A DNA stretch of 64,000 bases, taken from positions 62,001 through 126,000 of the forward strand of contig NZ_SJXM01000004.1 of the NCBI RefSeq assembly GCF_004336805.1, read 5' to 3'. The stretch is from Aeromicrobium sp. IC_218 (GTDB lineage Bacteria; Actinomycetota; Actinomycetes; Propionibacteriales; Nocardioidaceae). Position 1 is the first letter of the stretch. Every line of letters begins with the position of its first letter. Under the pieces are notes generated by a model, which searched no databases, was not told where the DNA came from, and worked only from the letters and a program-made list of their open reading frames with translations. Shown here piece after piece: positions 42,499 through 49,744 of the stretch. The translations under genes and the position numbers were made by a program.

Positions 42499-43646
42499 AC
42501 CCCTGGACCACGCCGGAGCGCACCGCGCTGCGCGACATGGTGCGCGACTTCACGCACAAGGAGATCGTCCCGAACCTGCGCCAGTGGGAGGACGAGGGAC
42601 GCCTGCCGCGCGAGCTGCACCTGACGGCGGCCAAGGCCGGCCTCATGGGCGTCGGCTTCCCCGAGGAGGTCGGCGGCAGCGGCGGCGACCTGGTCGACAC
42701 GACCATCGTCACCGAGACGATCATCGAGTCCGGTGGCTCCAGCGGGCTGATCGCTTCGCTGTTCACCCACGGCATCGCGCTGCCGCACATCGTCGCGAAC
42801 GGCAGCCCCGACCTGATCGACGAGTACGTCCGCCCGACGCTGGCCGGCGAGAAGATCGGCTCGCTGGGCGTCACCGAGCCCGACGGCGGCTCGGACGTCG
42901 CGAACCTGCGCACCCGGGCGCGCAAGGACGGCGCCGACTACGTCGTCGACGGCGCGAAGACGTTCATCACCTCCGGCGTCCGCTCGGACTTCGTCACCAC
43001 CGCGGTGCGCACCGGTGACGACGGCTGGGGCGGCATCAGCCTCGTCGTGATCGACAAGGGCCTGGACGGCTTCGACGTCACCGGCCCGCTCGCCAAGATG
43101 GGCTGGCACTGCTCCGACACCGCCGAGCTCGCGTTCAGCGGGGTGCGGGTGCCGCAGGACCGGCTGGTCGGCGAGGAGAACGCCGGGTTCGTCTACGTCA
43201 TGCAGCAGTTCGTCGTCGAGCGGCTCAGCCTGGCCACGCAGGGCTACGCCACCGCGCAGCGCGCGCTCGACCTGGCCGTCGAGTACGCCCGCACGCGCGA
43301 GACCTTCGGGCGTCCGCTCATCAAGCGCCAGGCCGTGCGCCACCGCCTGGTCGAGATGCACCAGAAGGTCGAGGCGGCCCGGGCGGTCACCCGGCAGGCG
43401 GTCGACGCCCAGGTGAGCGGCGAGAAGGACGACCTGCAGATGTCGCTCGTCGCGTCGACGGCCAAGAACGTCGCGGTCGAGGCGTGCGAGTGGGTCGTCA
43501 GCCAGGCGGTGCAGATCCACGGCGGCGCCGGCTACATGCGCGACAGCGAGGTCGACCGGCACTACCGCGACGCGCGGATCCTGGGCATCGGTGGCGGCGC
43601 GACCGAGGTCATGAAGGACCTCTCGGCGAAGCTGCTGGGGTACTGA
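42495..43646 (+). CDS. Acyl-CoA dehydrogenase (FadE13-like position)
   Basis: A 383-residue FAD-dependent acyl-CoA dehydrogenase that introduces a 2,3-double bond. It has LGVTEPDGGSDVANLRT and VDGAKTFITSGVRSDF (flavin site), RLSLATQGYATAQRALD, and the C-terminal IHGGAGYMRDSEVDRHYRDA. The GGGATEVMKDL segment holds a glutamate at the usual catalytic-base position. ATGA overlap with the AtuA-like gene; only one base separates it from the carboxylase beta gene. Its likely role is oxidation of the acyl-CoA that the carboxylase then carboxylates. Confidence 0.88.
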   Translation: MNPWTTPERTALRDMVRDFTHKEIVPNLRQWEDEGRLPRELHLTAAKAGLMGVGFPEEVGGSGGDLVDTTIVTETIIESGGSSGLIASLFTHGIALPHIVANGSPDLIDEYVRPTLAGEKIGSLGVTEPDGGSDVANLRTRARKDGADYVVDGAKTFITSGVRSDFVTTAVRTGDDGWGGISLVVIDKGLDGFDVTGPLAKMGWHCSDTAELAFSGVRVPQDRLVGEENAGFVYVMQQFVVERLSLATQGYATAQRALDLAVEYARTRETFGRPLIKRQAVRHRLVEMHQKVEAARAVTRQAVDAQVSGEKDDLQMSLVASTAKNVAVEACEWVVSQAVQIHGGAGYMRDSEVDRHYRDARILGIGGGATEVMKDLSAKLLGY

Positions 43647-43647
43647 G

Positions 43648-45225
43648 ATGACGACGGAGACCGTGACCGGGCCGAGCCACCGCGAGGCGATGCTCGAGCG
43701 TATCGCCGCCCTCCACGAGGAGCAGGCCAAGGCCGTGGCCGGTGGCGGCGAGCGGTACGTCGCGCGGCACCGCGCCCGCGGCAAGCTGACCGCGCGCGAG
43801 CGCATCGAGCTGCTGCTCGACGAGGACGCCCCGTTCCTGGAGCTGGGCGCGCTCGTCGGCTGGGGCACCGACTTCCCGGTGGGCGGCTCCGTCGTCACCG
43901 GCCTCGGCGTCGTCGAGGGCGTGGAGTGCATGATCGTGGCCAACGACCCGACGGTGAAGGGCGGCTCGACCAACCCGAGCTCGCTGCGCAAGAGCCGCCG
44001 GGCCGCGCAGATCGCCACCGAGAACGGCCTGCCGACGATCAACCTGGTCGAGTCCGGCGGCGCCGACCTGCCGACGCAGAAGGACATCTTCATCCCCGGC
44101 GGCGCGAGCTTCCGCGACATCACGCGGTCCAGCGCGGCGGGCGTCCCGACCGTCGCGCTCGTCTTCGGCAACGCCACCGCCGGCGGCGCGTACGTGCCGG
44201 GCATGAGCGACTACGTCGTCATGGTCAAGGACGGCGCGAAGGTCTTCCTGGGCGGACCGCCGCTGGTGAAGATGGCCACCGGCGAGGAGTCCGACGACGA
44301 GTCGCTGGGCGGTGCCGAGATGCACGCCCGCACGTCCGGCCTGGCCGACTACCTGGCCGTCGACGAGCACGACGCGATCCGGCTCGGACGCCAGATCGTC
44401 CGCCGGCTCAACTGGCGCAAGGCCGGTCCGGCGCCGCGCCCGGACTACGCCGAGCCGCGCCGCGACCCCGAGGCCCTGCTCGACCTGATCCCGACCGACC
44501 TCAAGCAGCCGTTCGACCCGCGCGAGGTGATCGCGCACCTGGTCGACGGCAGCGACTTCGACGAGTTCAAGCCGCTGTACGGCACCAGCCTGGTCACCGG
44601 GTTCGCCCAGCTGCACGGCCACCCGATCGGCGTCCTGGCCAACGCGCAGGGCGTGCTGTTCAGCCAGGAGGCGCAGAAGGCCGCGCAGTTCATCCAGCTG
44701 GCCAACCAGGTCGACACGCCGTTGCTCTTCCTGCACAACACGACCGGCTACATGGTGGGCGCGCAGTACGAGCAGGGCGGCATCATCAAGCACGGCGCGC
44801 AGATGATCAACGCGGTCTCGAACTCGACGGTGCCGCACCTGAGCGTCGTCATCGGCGCCTCGTACGGCGCCGGCCACTACGGCATGAGCGGACGCGCCTA
44901 CGACCCGCGCTTCATGTTCAGCTGGCCGAACGCCAAGTCGGCGGTGATGGGCCCGGCGCAGCTCGCCGGCGTCATCTCGATCGTCGCCCGGCAGGCGGCC
45001 GAGTCCAAGGGCGTCCCGTACGACGAGGAGAAGGATGCCCAGACCCGCGCGTTCATCGAGCAGATGATCGAGGAGCAGTCGCTGGCGTTCTTCACGTCCG
45101 GCATGGGCTACGACGACGGCGTGATCGACCCGCGCGACACGCGCACGATCCTGGGCATCTGCCTGTCGGCCATCACCACCCGCCCCGTCAAGGGCGCCGA
45201 GGGATTCGGGGTGTTCCGCCTGTGA
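43648..45225 (+). CDS. Acyl-CoA carboxylase beta subunit (carboxyltransferase)
   Basis: A 525-residue carboxyltransferase with two crotonase-like halves. VSSGGADLPTQ-type VESGGADLPTQKDIF, GNATAGGAYVPGMSDY and FLGGPPLVKMATGEE belong to the N-terminal acyl-CoA half; LLFLHNTTGYMVGAQYEQGG, GASYGAGHYGMSGRAYDPRF form the C-terminal biotin half. It transfers CO2 from biotin to an acyl-CoA. The set is typical of methylcrotonyl/geranyl-CoA-type carboxylases; the exact substrate is uncertain. Its TGA overlaps the GTG of the repeat-derived mini-ORF that leads to the alpha subunit. Confidence 0.9.
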   Translation: MTTETVTGPSHREAMLERIAALHEEQAKAVAGGGERYVARHRARGKLTARERIELLLDEDAPFLELGALVGWGTDFPVGGSVVTGLGVVEGVECMIVANDPTVKGGSTNPSSLRKSRRAAQIATENGLPTINLVESGGADLPTQKDIFIPGGASFRDITRSSAAGVPTVALVFGNATAGGAYVPGMSDYVVMVKDGAKVFLGGPPLVKMATGEESDDESLGGAEMHARTSGLADYLAVDEHDAIRLGRQIVRRLNWRKAGPAPRPDYAEPRRDPEALLDLIPTDLKQPFDPREVIAHLVDGSDFDEFKPLYGTSLVTGFAQLHGHPIGVLANAQGVLFSQEAQKAAQFIQLANQVDTPLLFLHNTTGYMVGAQYEQGGIIKHGAQMINAVSNSTVPHLSVVIGASYGAGHYGMSGRAYDPRFMFSWPNAKSAVMGPAQLAGVISIVARQAAESKGVPYDEEKDAQTRAFIEQMIEEQSLAFFTSGMGYDDGVIDPRDTRTILGICLSAITTRPVKGAEGFGVFRL

Positions 45226-45305
45226 GCGAGCGCAGCGAGCGAACCATCAGCATCGTCGCGGGCGGACGTCCGTACCGTTCTTCCCTGACGGAGGTCCGCC
45301 TGTGA
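45222..45305 (+). repeat. Dispersed repeat copy B forming a 27-codon mini-ORF
   Basis: GTGAGCGAGCGCAGCGAGCG then AACCATC begins on the stop codon of the beta subunit. The frame reads VSERSERTISIVAGGRPY then RSSLTEVRL and stops at 45303-45305, overlapping the GTG (45302) of the alpha subunit. As with copy A at 1306-1350, both ends are GTGA overlaps, so ribosomes could pass from beta through the mini-ORF to alpha. Confidence 0.6.
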
Positions 45306-47254
45306 GCACGCACACGCAGATCAAGAGCGTCCTGGTGGCGAACCGGGGCGAGATCGCCCGGCGCGTCTTCCGCACCTGCCGCGACCTGGGCGTCGAGACC
45401 GTCGCCGTCCACTCCGACGCCGACGCGGGCGCCCCGTTCGTCCGCGAGGCCGACCGCGCCGTGCGCCTGCCCGGCTCGGCGCCGGGTGAGACGTACCTGC
45501 GCGGCGACCTGGTGATCGCCGCGGCCAAGGCGGCCGGCGCCGACGCGATCCACCCCGGCTACGGCTTCCTGTCCGAGAACGCGCAGTTCGCGCAGGACGT
45601 CGTGGATGCCGGGCTGACCTGGATCGGTCCGCGTCCGGCGACGATCGAGGCGATGGGCTCCAAGATTCGGGCCAAGGAGCTCATGGCCGCGGCCGGCGTC
45701 CCCGTGCTGGACGTCGACCCGGCCACCGCCACGGCCGACGACTTCCCGCTGCTCGTGAAGGCGTCCGCCGGCGGTGGCGGCCGTGGCATGCGGGTCGTCG
45801 ACGACCCGCGCGACCTGGAGGCCGAGCTGGCCCGGGCCGGTGCCGAGGCGGCGTCCGCGTTCGGCGACGACACCGTCTTCGTCGAGCCGTACCTGGCCAC
45901 CGCGCGCCACGTCGAGGTGCAGGTCATGGCCGACGAGCACGGCACCTGCTGGGTGGTCGGCGATCGCGACTGCTCGATCCAGCGCCGCCACCAGAAGGTC
46001 GTCGAGGAGGCGCCGGCGCCCGCGCTGTCCGACGTCGCCCGCTCGACCCTGCACGACGCGGCCCGCAAGGCGGTCGGCGCGACCGGCTACGTCGGCGCCG
46101 GCACGGTCGAGTTCCTGGTCGACGGCGACCGGGTCTTCTTCCTGGAGATGAACACCCGTCTGCAGGTCGAGCACCCGGTCACGGAGGCGGTCACCGGGCT
46201 GGACCTGGTCGCGTTGCAGCTCGCGGTGGCCGCGGGACGTCCGCTCGAGGGCGAGCCGCCGGCCCCGTCGGGCCACGCCGTCGAGGTGCGCCTGTACGCC
46301 GAGGACCCGGCCGACGACTGGCGTCCGCAGACCGGCACGCTGCGCGCGTTCGAGGTCGAGGGCGTCGCCTTTGCCAACCCGGACAGCCACGGCCTGCGCG
46401 TCGACTCGGGCGTCGAGACCGGCAGCGAGGTCGGCGTCCACTACGACGCGATGCTGGCCAAGGTGATCGCCCACGGGCCCGACCGGGCGTCCGCGCTGCG
46501 GATGCTCGACGGCGCGCTCCGCCGGGCCCGGGTGCACGGGGTGGAGACCAACACCGCGCTGCTGCGGGCGATCCTGGCCGACGAGGAGTTCGTCGCCGCG
46601 CGCCTGCACACGTCCCTGCTGGACGAGCGGCTCGAGGCCTGGACCAAGCCGGCCGAGGCGCCGGTGCTGGCGGCCCTGGCCGCGGCGCTCGCCGAGGCCG
46701 AGACGTCCCGGGCGTCCGCCCGGGTGCTCGGACGCGTCCCGGCCGCGTACCGCAACGTGCTGTCGCAGCCGCGCTCGCGCCGCTACCTCGTGCCCGGTTC
46801 GGACGAGCCGCTCGAGGTGACGTACGAGAGCCGCGGCGGCCGCCTGGCCAGCGAGCTGGCCACCGTGGTCGAGGCTTCGCCGACCCGCGTGGTGCTCGAG
46901 CGCGACGGCGTCCGGACGTCCTACGCCGTCGCCGTCGGTGAGACGTCGGTCGACGTCGCCGGACCCGACGGAGCGCTCTCGCTCGAGGTCGTCCCGCGCT
47001 TCGTCGACCCGTCCGAGGTCGTCGCCGCCGGGTCGCTGCTCGCGCCCATGCCCGCGGCGGTCGTGTCGGTCGCGGTCGAGGCGGGGCAGCGCGTCGAGCG
47101 CGGCCAGACCGTCCTGGTGCTCGAGGCCATGAAGATGCAGCACACCGTCGCCGCGCCCGCGGACGGCGTCGTCACCGAGGTCCACGTCAGCGCCGGCTTG
47201 CAGGTCGAGTCCGGGGCCGTGCTGGCCGTCGTCGAGGAGGAAGACCAGTCATGA
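45302..47254 (+). CDS. Acyl-CoA carboxylase alpha subunit (biotin carboxylase + BCCP)
   Basis: A 650-residue biotin-dependent carboxylase subunit. The biotin carboxylase part runs from VLVANRGEIARRVFRTC to about residue 450, with the ATP lid KASAGGGGRGMRVV, the catalytic EMNTRLQVEHPVTE, and CSIQRRHQKVVEEAPAP. A beta-rich BT linker domain follows, then the biotinyl domain with K611 in LEAMKMQHT. It carboxylates biotin and pairs with the beta subunit just upstream. GTG 45302 lies within a GTGA overlap with the mini-ORF; its own TGA overlaps the next gene (ATGA). Confidence 0.92.
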   Translation: MSTHTQIKSVLVANRGEIARRVFRTCRDLGVETVAVHSDADAGAPFVREADRAVRLPGSAPGETYLRGDLVIAAAKAAGADAIHPGYGFLSENAQFAQDVVDAGLTWIGPRPATIEAMGSKIRAKELMAAAGVPVLDVDPATATADDFPLLVKASAGGGGRGMRVVDDPRDLEAELARAGAEAASAFGDDTVFVEPYLATARHVEVQVMADEHGTCWVVGDRDCSIQRRHQKVVEEAPAPALSDVARSTLHDAARKAVGATGYVGAGTVEFLVDGDRVFFLEMNTRLQVEHPVTEAVTGLDLVALQLAVAAGRPLEGEPPAPSGHAVEVRLYAEDPADDWRPQTGTLRAFEVEGVAFANPDSHGLRVDSGVETGSEVGVHYDAMLAKVIAHGPDRASALRMLDGALRRARVHGVETNTALLRAILADEEFVAARLHTSLLDERLEAWTKPAEAPVLAALAAALAEAETSRASARVLGRVPAAYRNVLSQPRSRRYLVPGSDEPLEVTYESRGGRLASELATVVEASPTRVVLERDGVRTSYAVAVGETSVDVAGPDGALSLEVVPRFVDPSEVVAAGSLLAPMPAAVVSVAVEAGQRVERGQTVLVLEAMKMQHTVAAPADGVVTEVHVSAGLQVESGAVLAVVEEEDQS

Positions 47255-48414
47255 CCGCAGCGTTCACCGAGAGCGAGGAGCGCCTGGCGCTCCGCAAGGC
47301 CGTGGCCGACCTGGGCCGCAAGTACGGCCAGGAGTACTTCGACACGGCCTTCAAGGAGGGTCGCAAGACCACCGAGCTGTGGGCCGAGGCCGGCAAGCTT
47401 GGCTACCTCGGCGTGGCCGTGCCCGAGGAGTACGGCGGAGGCGGCGGGGAGATCGGCGACCTGGCCGCGGTGTGCGAGGAGCTGGCCGCGGCCGGCTGCC
47501 CGCTGCTGCTCATGGTCGTCTCGCCGGCCATCGTCGGCACGATCATCGCTCAGTACGGCACCGAGGAGCAGAAGCAGCGCTGGCTGCCCGGCCTGGCCGA
47601 CGGCACGAGCACGTACGCCTTCTCGATCACCGAGCCGGACGCGGGCAGCAACTCGCACAACATCGTCACCACGGGCTACCGCACCGAGGACGGCTGGCGG
47701 CTCAAGGGCACCAAGACGTACATCTCCGGCGTGGACGAGGCGGACGCCGTGCTCGTCGTGGCCCGGCTCGAGGACGCCCGCACGGGCAAGCTGAAGCCGG
47801 CGCTGTTCCTCGTCCCCACGGACGCCGAGGGCTTCACCTACAACGAGATCGACATGGGCATCACCAGCCCGGAGAAGCAGTTCACGCTGTTCTTCGACGA
47901 CGTGCTGGTGCCCAAGGACGCGCTCATCGGCAGCGAGGACGCCGGACTGGAGCAGCTGTTCGCCGGGCTCAACCCCGAGCGCATCATGGCCTCGTCCTTC
48001 GCCACCGGCACCGCGCGCCTCGCGCTGGAGAAGGCCACGGCGTACGCCAAGGAGCGCCAGGTCTGGAAGGCGCCGATCGGCGCGCACCAGGCGGTCGCGC
48101 ACCCGCTGGCCCAGACGCACATCGAGATCGAGATGGCGCGGCTCATGACCCAGAAGGCGGCGGCGCTGTACGCGGCCGGCGACCACATGGCGGCGGGCGA
48201 GGCGGCGAACATGGCCAAGTACGCGGCCGGCGAGGTCGTGTGCGCGGCGGTCGACCGGGCCATCCAGACGCTCGGCGGCAACGGCCTGGCGCACGAGTAC
48301 GGTCTGGTGCAGATGCTGGCCGGGTCGCGCCTGTCGCGCATCGCGCCGGTGAGCCGGGAGATGATCCTCAACTTCGTCGCCCAGTTCTCCCTGGGCCTGC
48401 CCAAGTCGTACTAG
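47251..48414 (+). CDS. Acyl-CoA dehydrogenase (FadE12-like position)
   Basis: A 387-residue acyl-CoA dehydrogenase, distinct from the one at 42495-43646. It has VPEEYGGGGGEIGDL, FSITEPDAGSNSHNIVTTG, LKGTKTYISGVDEAD and IQTLGGNGLAHEYGLVQM. The segment around residues 240-250 (NPERIMASSFATGTA) is the usual helix before the active site. Two dehydrogenases in one operon suggest two different oxidation steps or substrates. ATGA overlap with the alpha subunit shows coupling. It ends at a GC-rich hairpin region before the hydratase gene. Confidence 0.88.
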   Translation: MTAAFTESEERLALRKAVADLGRKYGQEYFDTAFKEGRKTTELWAEAGKLGYLGVAVPEEYGGGGGEIGDLAAVCEELAAAGCPLLLMVVSPAIVGTIIAQYGTEEQKQRWLPGLADGTSTYAFSITEPDAGSNSHNIVTTGYRTEDGWRLKGTKTYISGVDEADAVLVVARLEDARTGKLKPALFLVPTDAEGFTYNEIDMGITSPEKQFTLFFDDVLVPKDALIGSEDAGLEQLFAGLNPERIMASSFATGTARLALEKATAYAKERQVWKAPIGAHQAVAHPLAQTHIEIEMARLMTQKAAALYAAGDHMAAGEAANMAKYAAGEVVCAAVDRAIQTLGGNGLAHEYGLVQMLAGSRLSRIAPVSREMILNFVAQFSLGLPKSY

Positions 48415-48491
48415 CCGGCCCGCGCTCGTTCCTCGCGCTCCCTCCGGGCCTCGCAGGGCTCGTCCCGGGCCGGCTGCCGGCTTCGCCGGCC
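48415..48491. terminator. GC-rich inverted-repeat region after the dehydrogenase
   Basis: CCGGCCCG (48415-48422) pairs with CGGGCCGG (48466-48473), and GCCGGC twice around TTC forms a second small hairpin (48476-48490). It may attenuate transcription into the hydratase gene. The intervening CGCTCGTTCCTCGCGCTC looks like a dispersed actinobacterial repeat. Confidence 0.4.
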
Positions 48492-48526
48492 TATGGTCAC
48501 CTCGTTGGTACAGAAAGTTGGTCAGC

Positions 48527-49270
48527 ATGACCCTGGCGCACCTGGACGTCGCGGACGGCGTCGCCACCATCACCCTGGACAGCGAGCACAACCGCAACGC
48601 GCTCTCGGCGCAACTGGTGCGCGAGCTCGGCGAGCGGCTGGCGGCGGCCGAGGCGGACGCGGACGTCCGCGCGGTGCTCGTCCGGTCGGCGCACCGGGTG
48701 TTCTGCTCGGGCGCGGACCTGTCCGAGGCGTCCTCGGGCGGCATGGAGACCGGCGCCCGCACGCTCGTCGAGCTGCAGCGCGCGATCGCCACGTCGGCCA
48801 AGCCGGTCGTCGTGGCGCTGGCTGGCCCGGTCCGGGCCGGCGGACTGGGCATCGTCGGTGCCGCGGACGTCGTGGTGGCCGCGTCGTCGGTGACGTTCCA
48901 GCTCACCGAGGTGCGGCTCGGCCTGGCGCCGTCGGTCATCTCGCTCAGCCTTCTGCCGCGGCTCACGCCCCGGGCCGCGTCCGACCTGTTCCTCACGGCG
49001 CGCCAGTTCTCGGCTGCGGAGGCCACCGACATCGGCCTGGTGACCCGGGTCGTCGACGACGAGGCGCTCGACCAGGCGGTCGGCGACGTCCTGGCCGACC
49101 TGGCGAAGGGCTCGCCGCAGGGCCTGCGCGAGACCAAGCAGCTCGTGAACCGCGACCTGGTGGCCCGCATCGACGCCCTGGGCGACGAGGTCGCGGCCCA
49201 GTCGGCGCGCCTGTTCGGCAGCGACGAGGCCCGCGCCGCCATGCAGGCCTTCCTGAGCCGGAAGGGCTGA
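48527..49270 (+). CDS. Enoyl-CoA hydratase/isomerase family protein
   Basis: A 247-residue crotonase-fold protein. The oxyanion-hole segment VFCSGADLSEAS is intact, and the second, ALAGPVRAGGLGIVGAADVV, is normal. In typical hydratases two glutamates act on water; here the second (GLAPSVISLSLL region) is replaced by small residues, so it may be a non-hydratase crotonase such as an isomerase, lyase or isohexenylglutaconyl-CoA hydratase-like variant. ATG 48527 has only a weak ribosome binding site. In the mycobacterial order it corresponds to echA7. A 112-bp gap separates it from the operon. Confidence 0.82.
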   Translation: MTLAHLDVADGVATITLDSEHNRNALSAQLVRELGERLAAAEADADVRAVLVRSAHRVFCSGADLSEASSGGMETGARTLVELQRAIATSAKPVVVALAGPVRAGGLGIVGAADVVVAASSVTFQLTEVRLGLAPSVISLSLLPRLTPRAASDLFLTARQFSAAEATDIGLVTRVVDDEALDQAVGDVLADLAKGSPQGLRETKQLVNRDLVARIDALGDEVAAQSARLFGSDEARAAMQAFLSRKG

Positions 49271-49282
49271 CAGGGGAGACCG

Positions 49283-49597
49283 ATGGCGAAGAAGCGGAAG
49301 GTCGGGTCGCCGCGGTCGATCCGCATGATGAACTACGCGTTCTTCGACGAGCTCGGCCAACGGTGGGACTTCGTCAGGGCCCTGTCGAGGGCCGAGACCG
49401 AGGGGCTCATCTCGAGCCCGACGATCGCGCGGACGCTGGTGAACGACGTCGCCTTCAGCACAGTCCGGGCCTTGGACGAGCAGGAGGCGCACGACCTGAT
49501 GTCGACGATGACGTGGGGGCCCGCGCCGACGCAGCTGCAGGCGGCGCTGTTCTCGCGGGCTGCCCTGAGCACGCTGGTCCTCGTCGTGGAGGACTGA
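49283..49597 (+). CDS. Hypothetical protein
   Basis: A 104-residue protein I do not recognise. The N terminus is basic (MAKKRKVGSPRSIRMMN), the middle is mixed helix (ELGQRWDFVRALSRAETEGL), and a motif MSTMTWGPAPTQLQAALFS lies near the C terminus. No signal peptide or membrane segment. ATG 49283 follows GGGGAG by several bases, 12 bases after the hydratase stop, so it may be co-transcribed with that gene. It ends before a strong hairpin. Confidence 0.6.
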   Translation: MAKKRKVGSPRSIRMMNYAFFDELGQRWDFVRALSRAETEGLISSPTIARTLVNDVAFSTVRALDEQEAHDLMSTMTWGPAPTQLQAALFSRAALSTLVLVVED

Positions 49598-49609
49598 GCC
49601 CGGTCGAGT

Positions 49610-49639
49610 GGTTGCGGGGGACAAAGGTCCCGCGCAACC
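49610..49639 (+). terminator. 13-bp terminator hairpin
   Basis: GGTTGCGGGGGAC (49610-49622) and GTCCCGCGCAACC (49627-49639) pair with one mismatch around AAAG. It lies just after the hypothetical gene and before the secreted repeat-protein operon. Confidence 0.7.
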
Positions 49640-49744
49640 GCATTCGCGCCCGCCAGGTCGTTCGAACTACGTACGGTGTCTCGACCGCCCGCGGGGGGTG
49701 GCCGCACGGACCGCTCGGTCGTGCCTCGACCGAAAGGGCCGACC

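Noticed and set aside
45302-47254. Assigning the carboxylase specifically as methylcrotonyl- or geranyl-CoA carboxylase
   Set aside because: The discriminating residues could not be aligned reliably by eye, and no HMG-CoA lyase or other pathway marker is adjacent.
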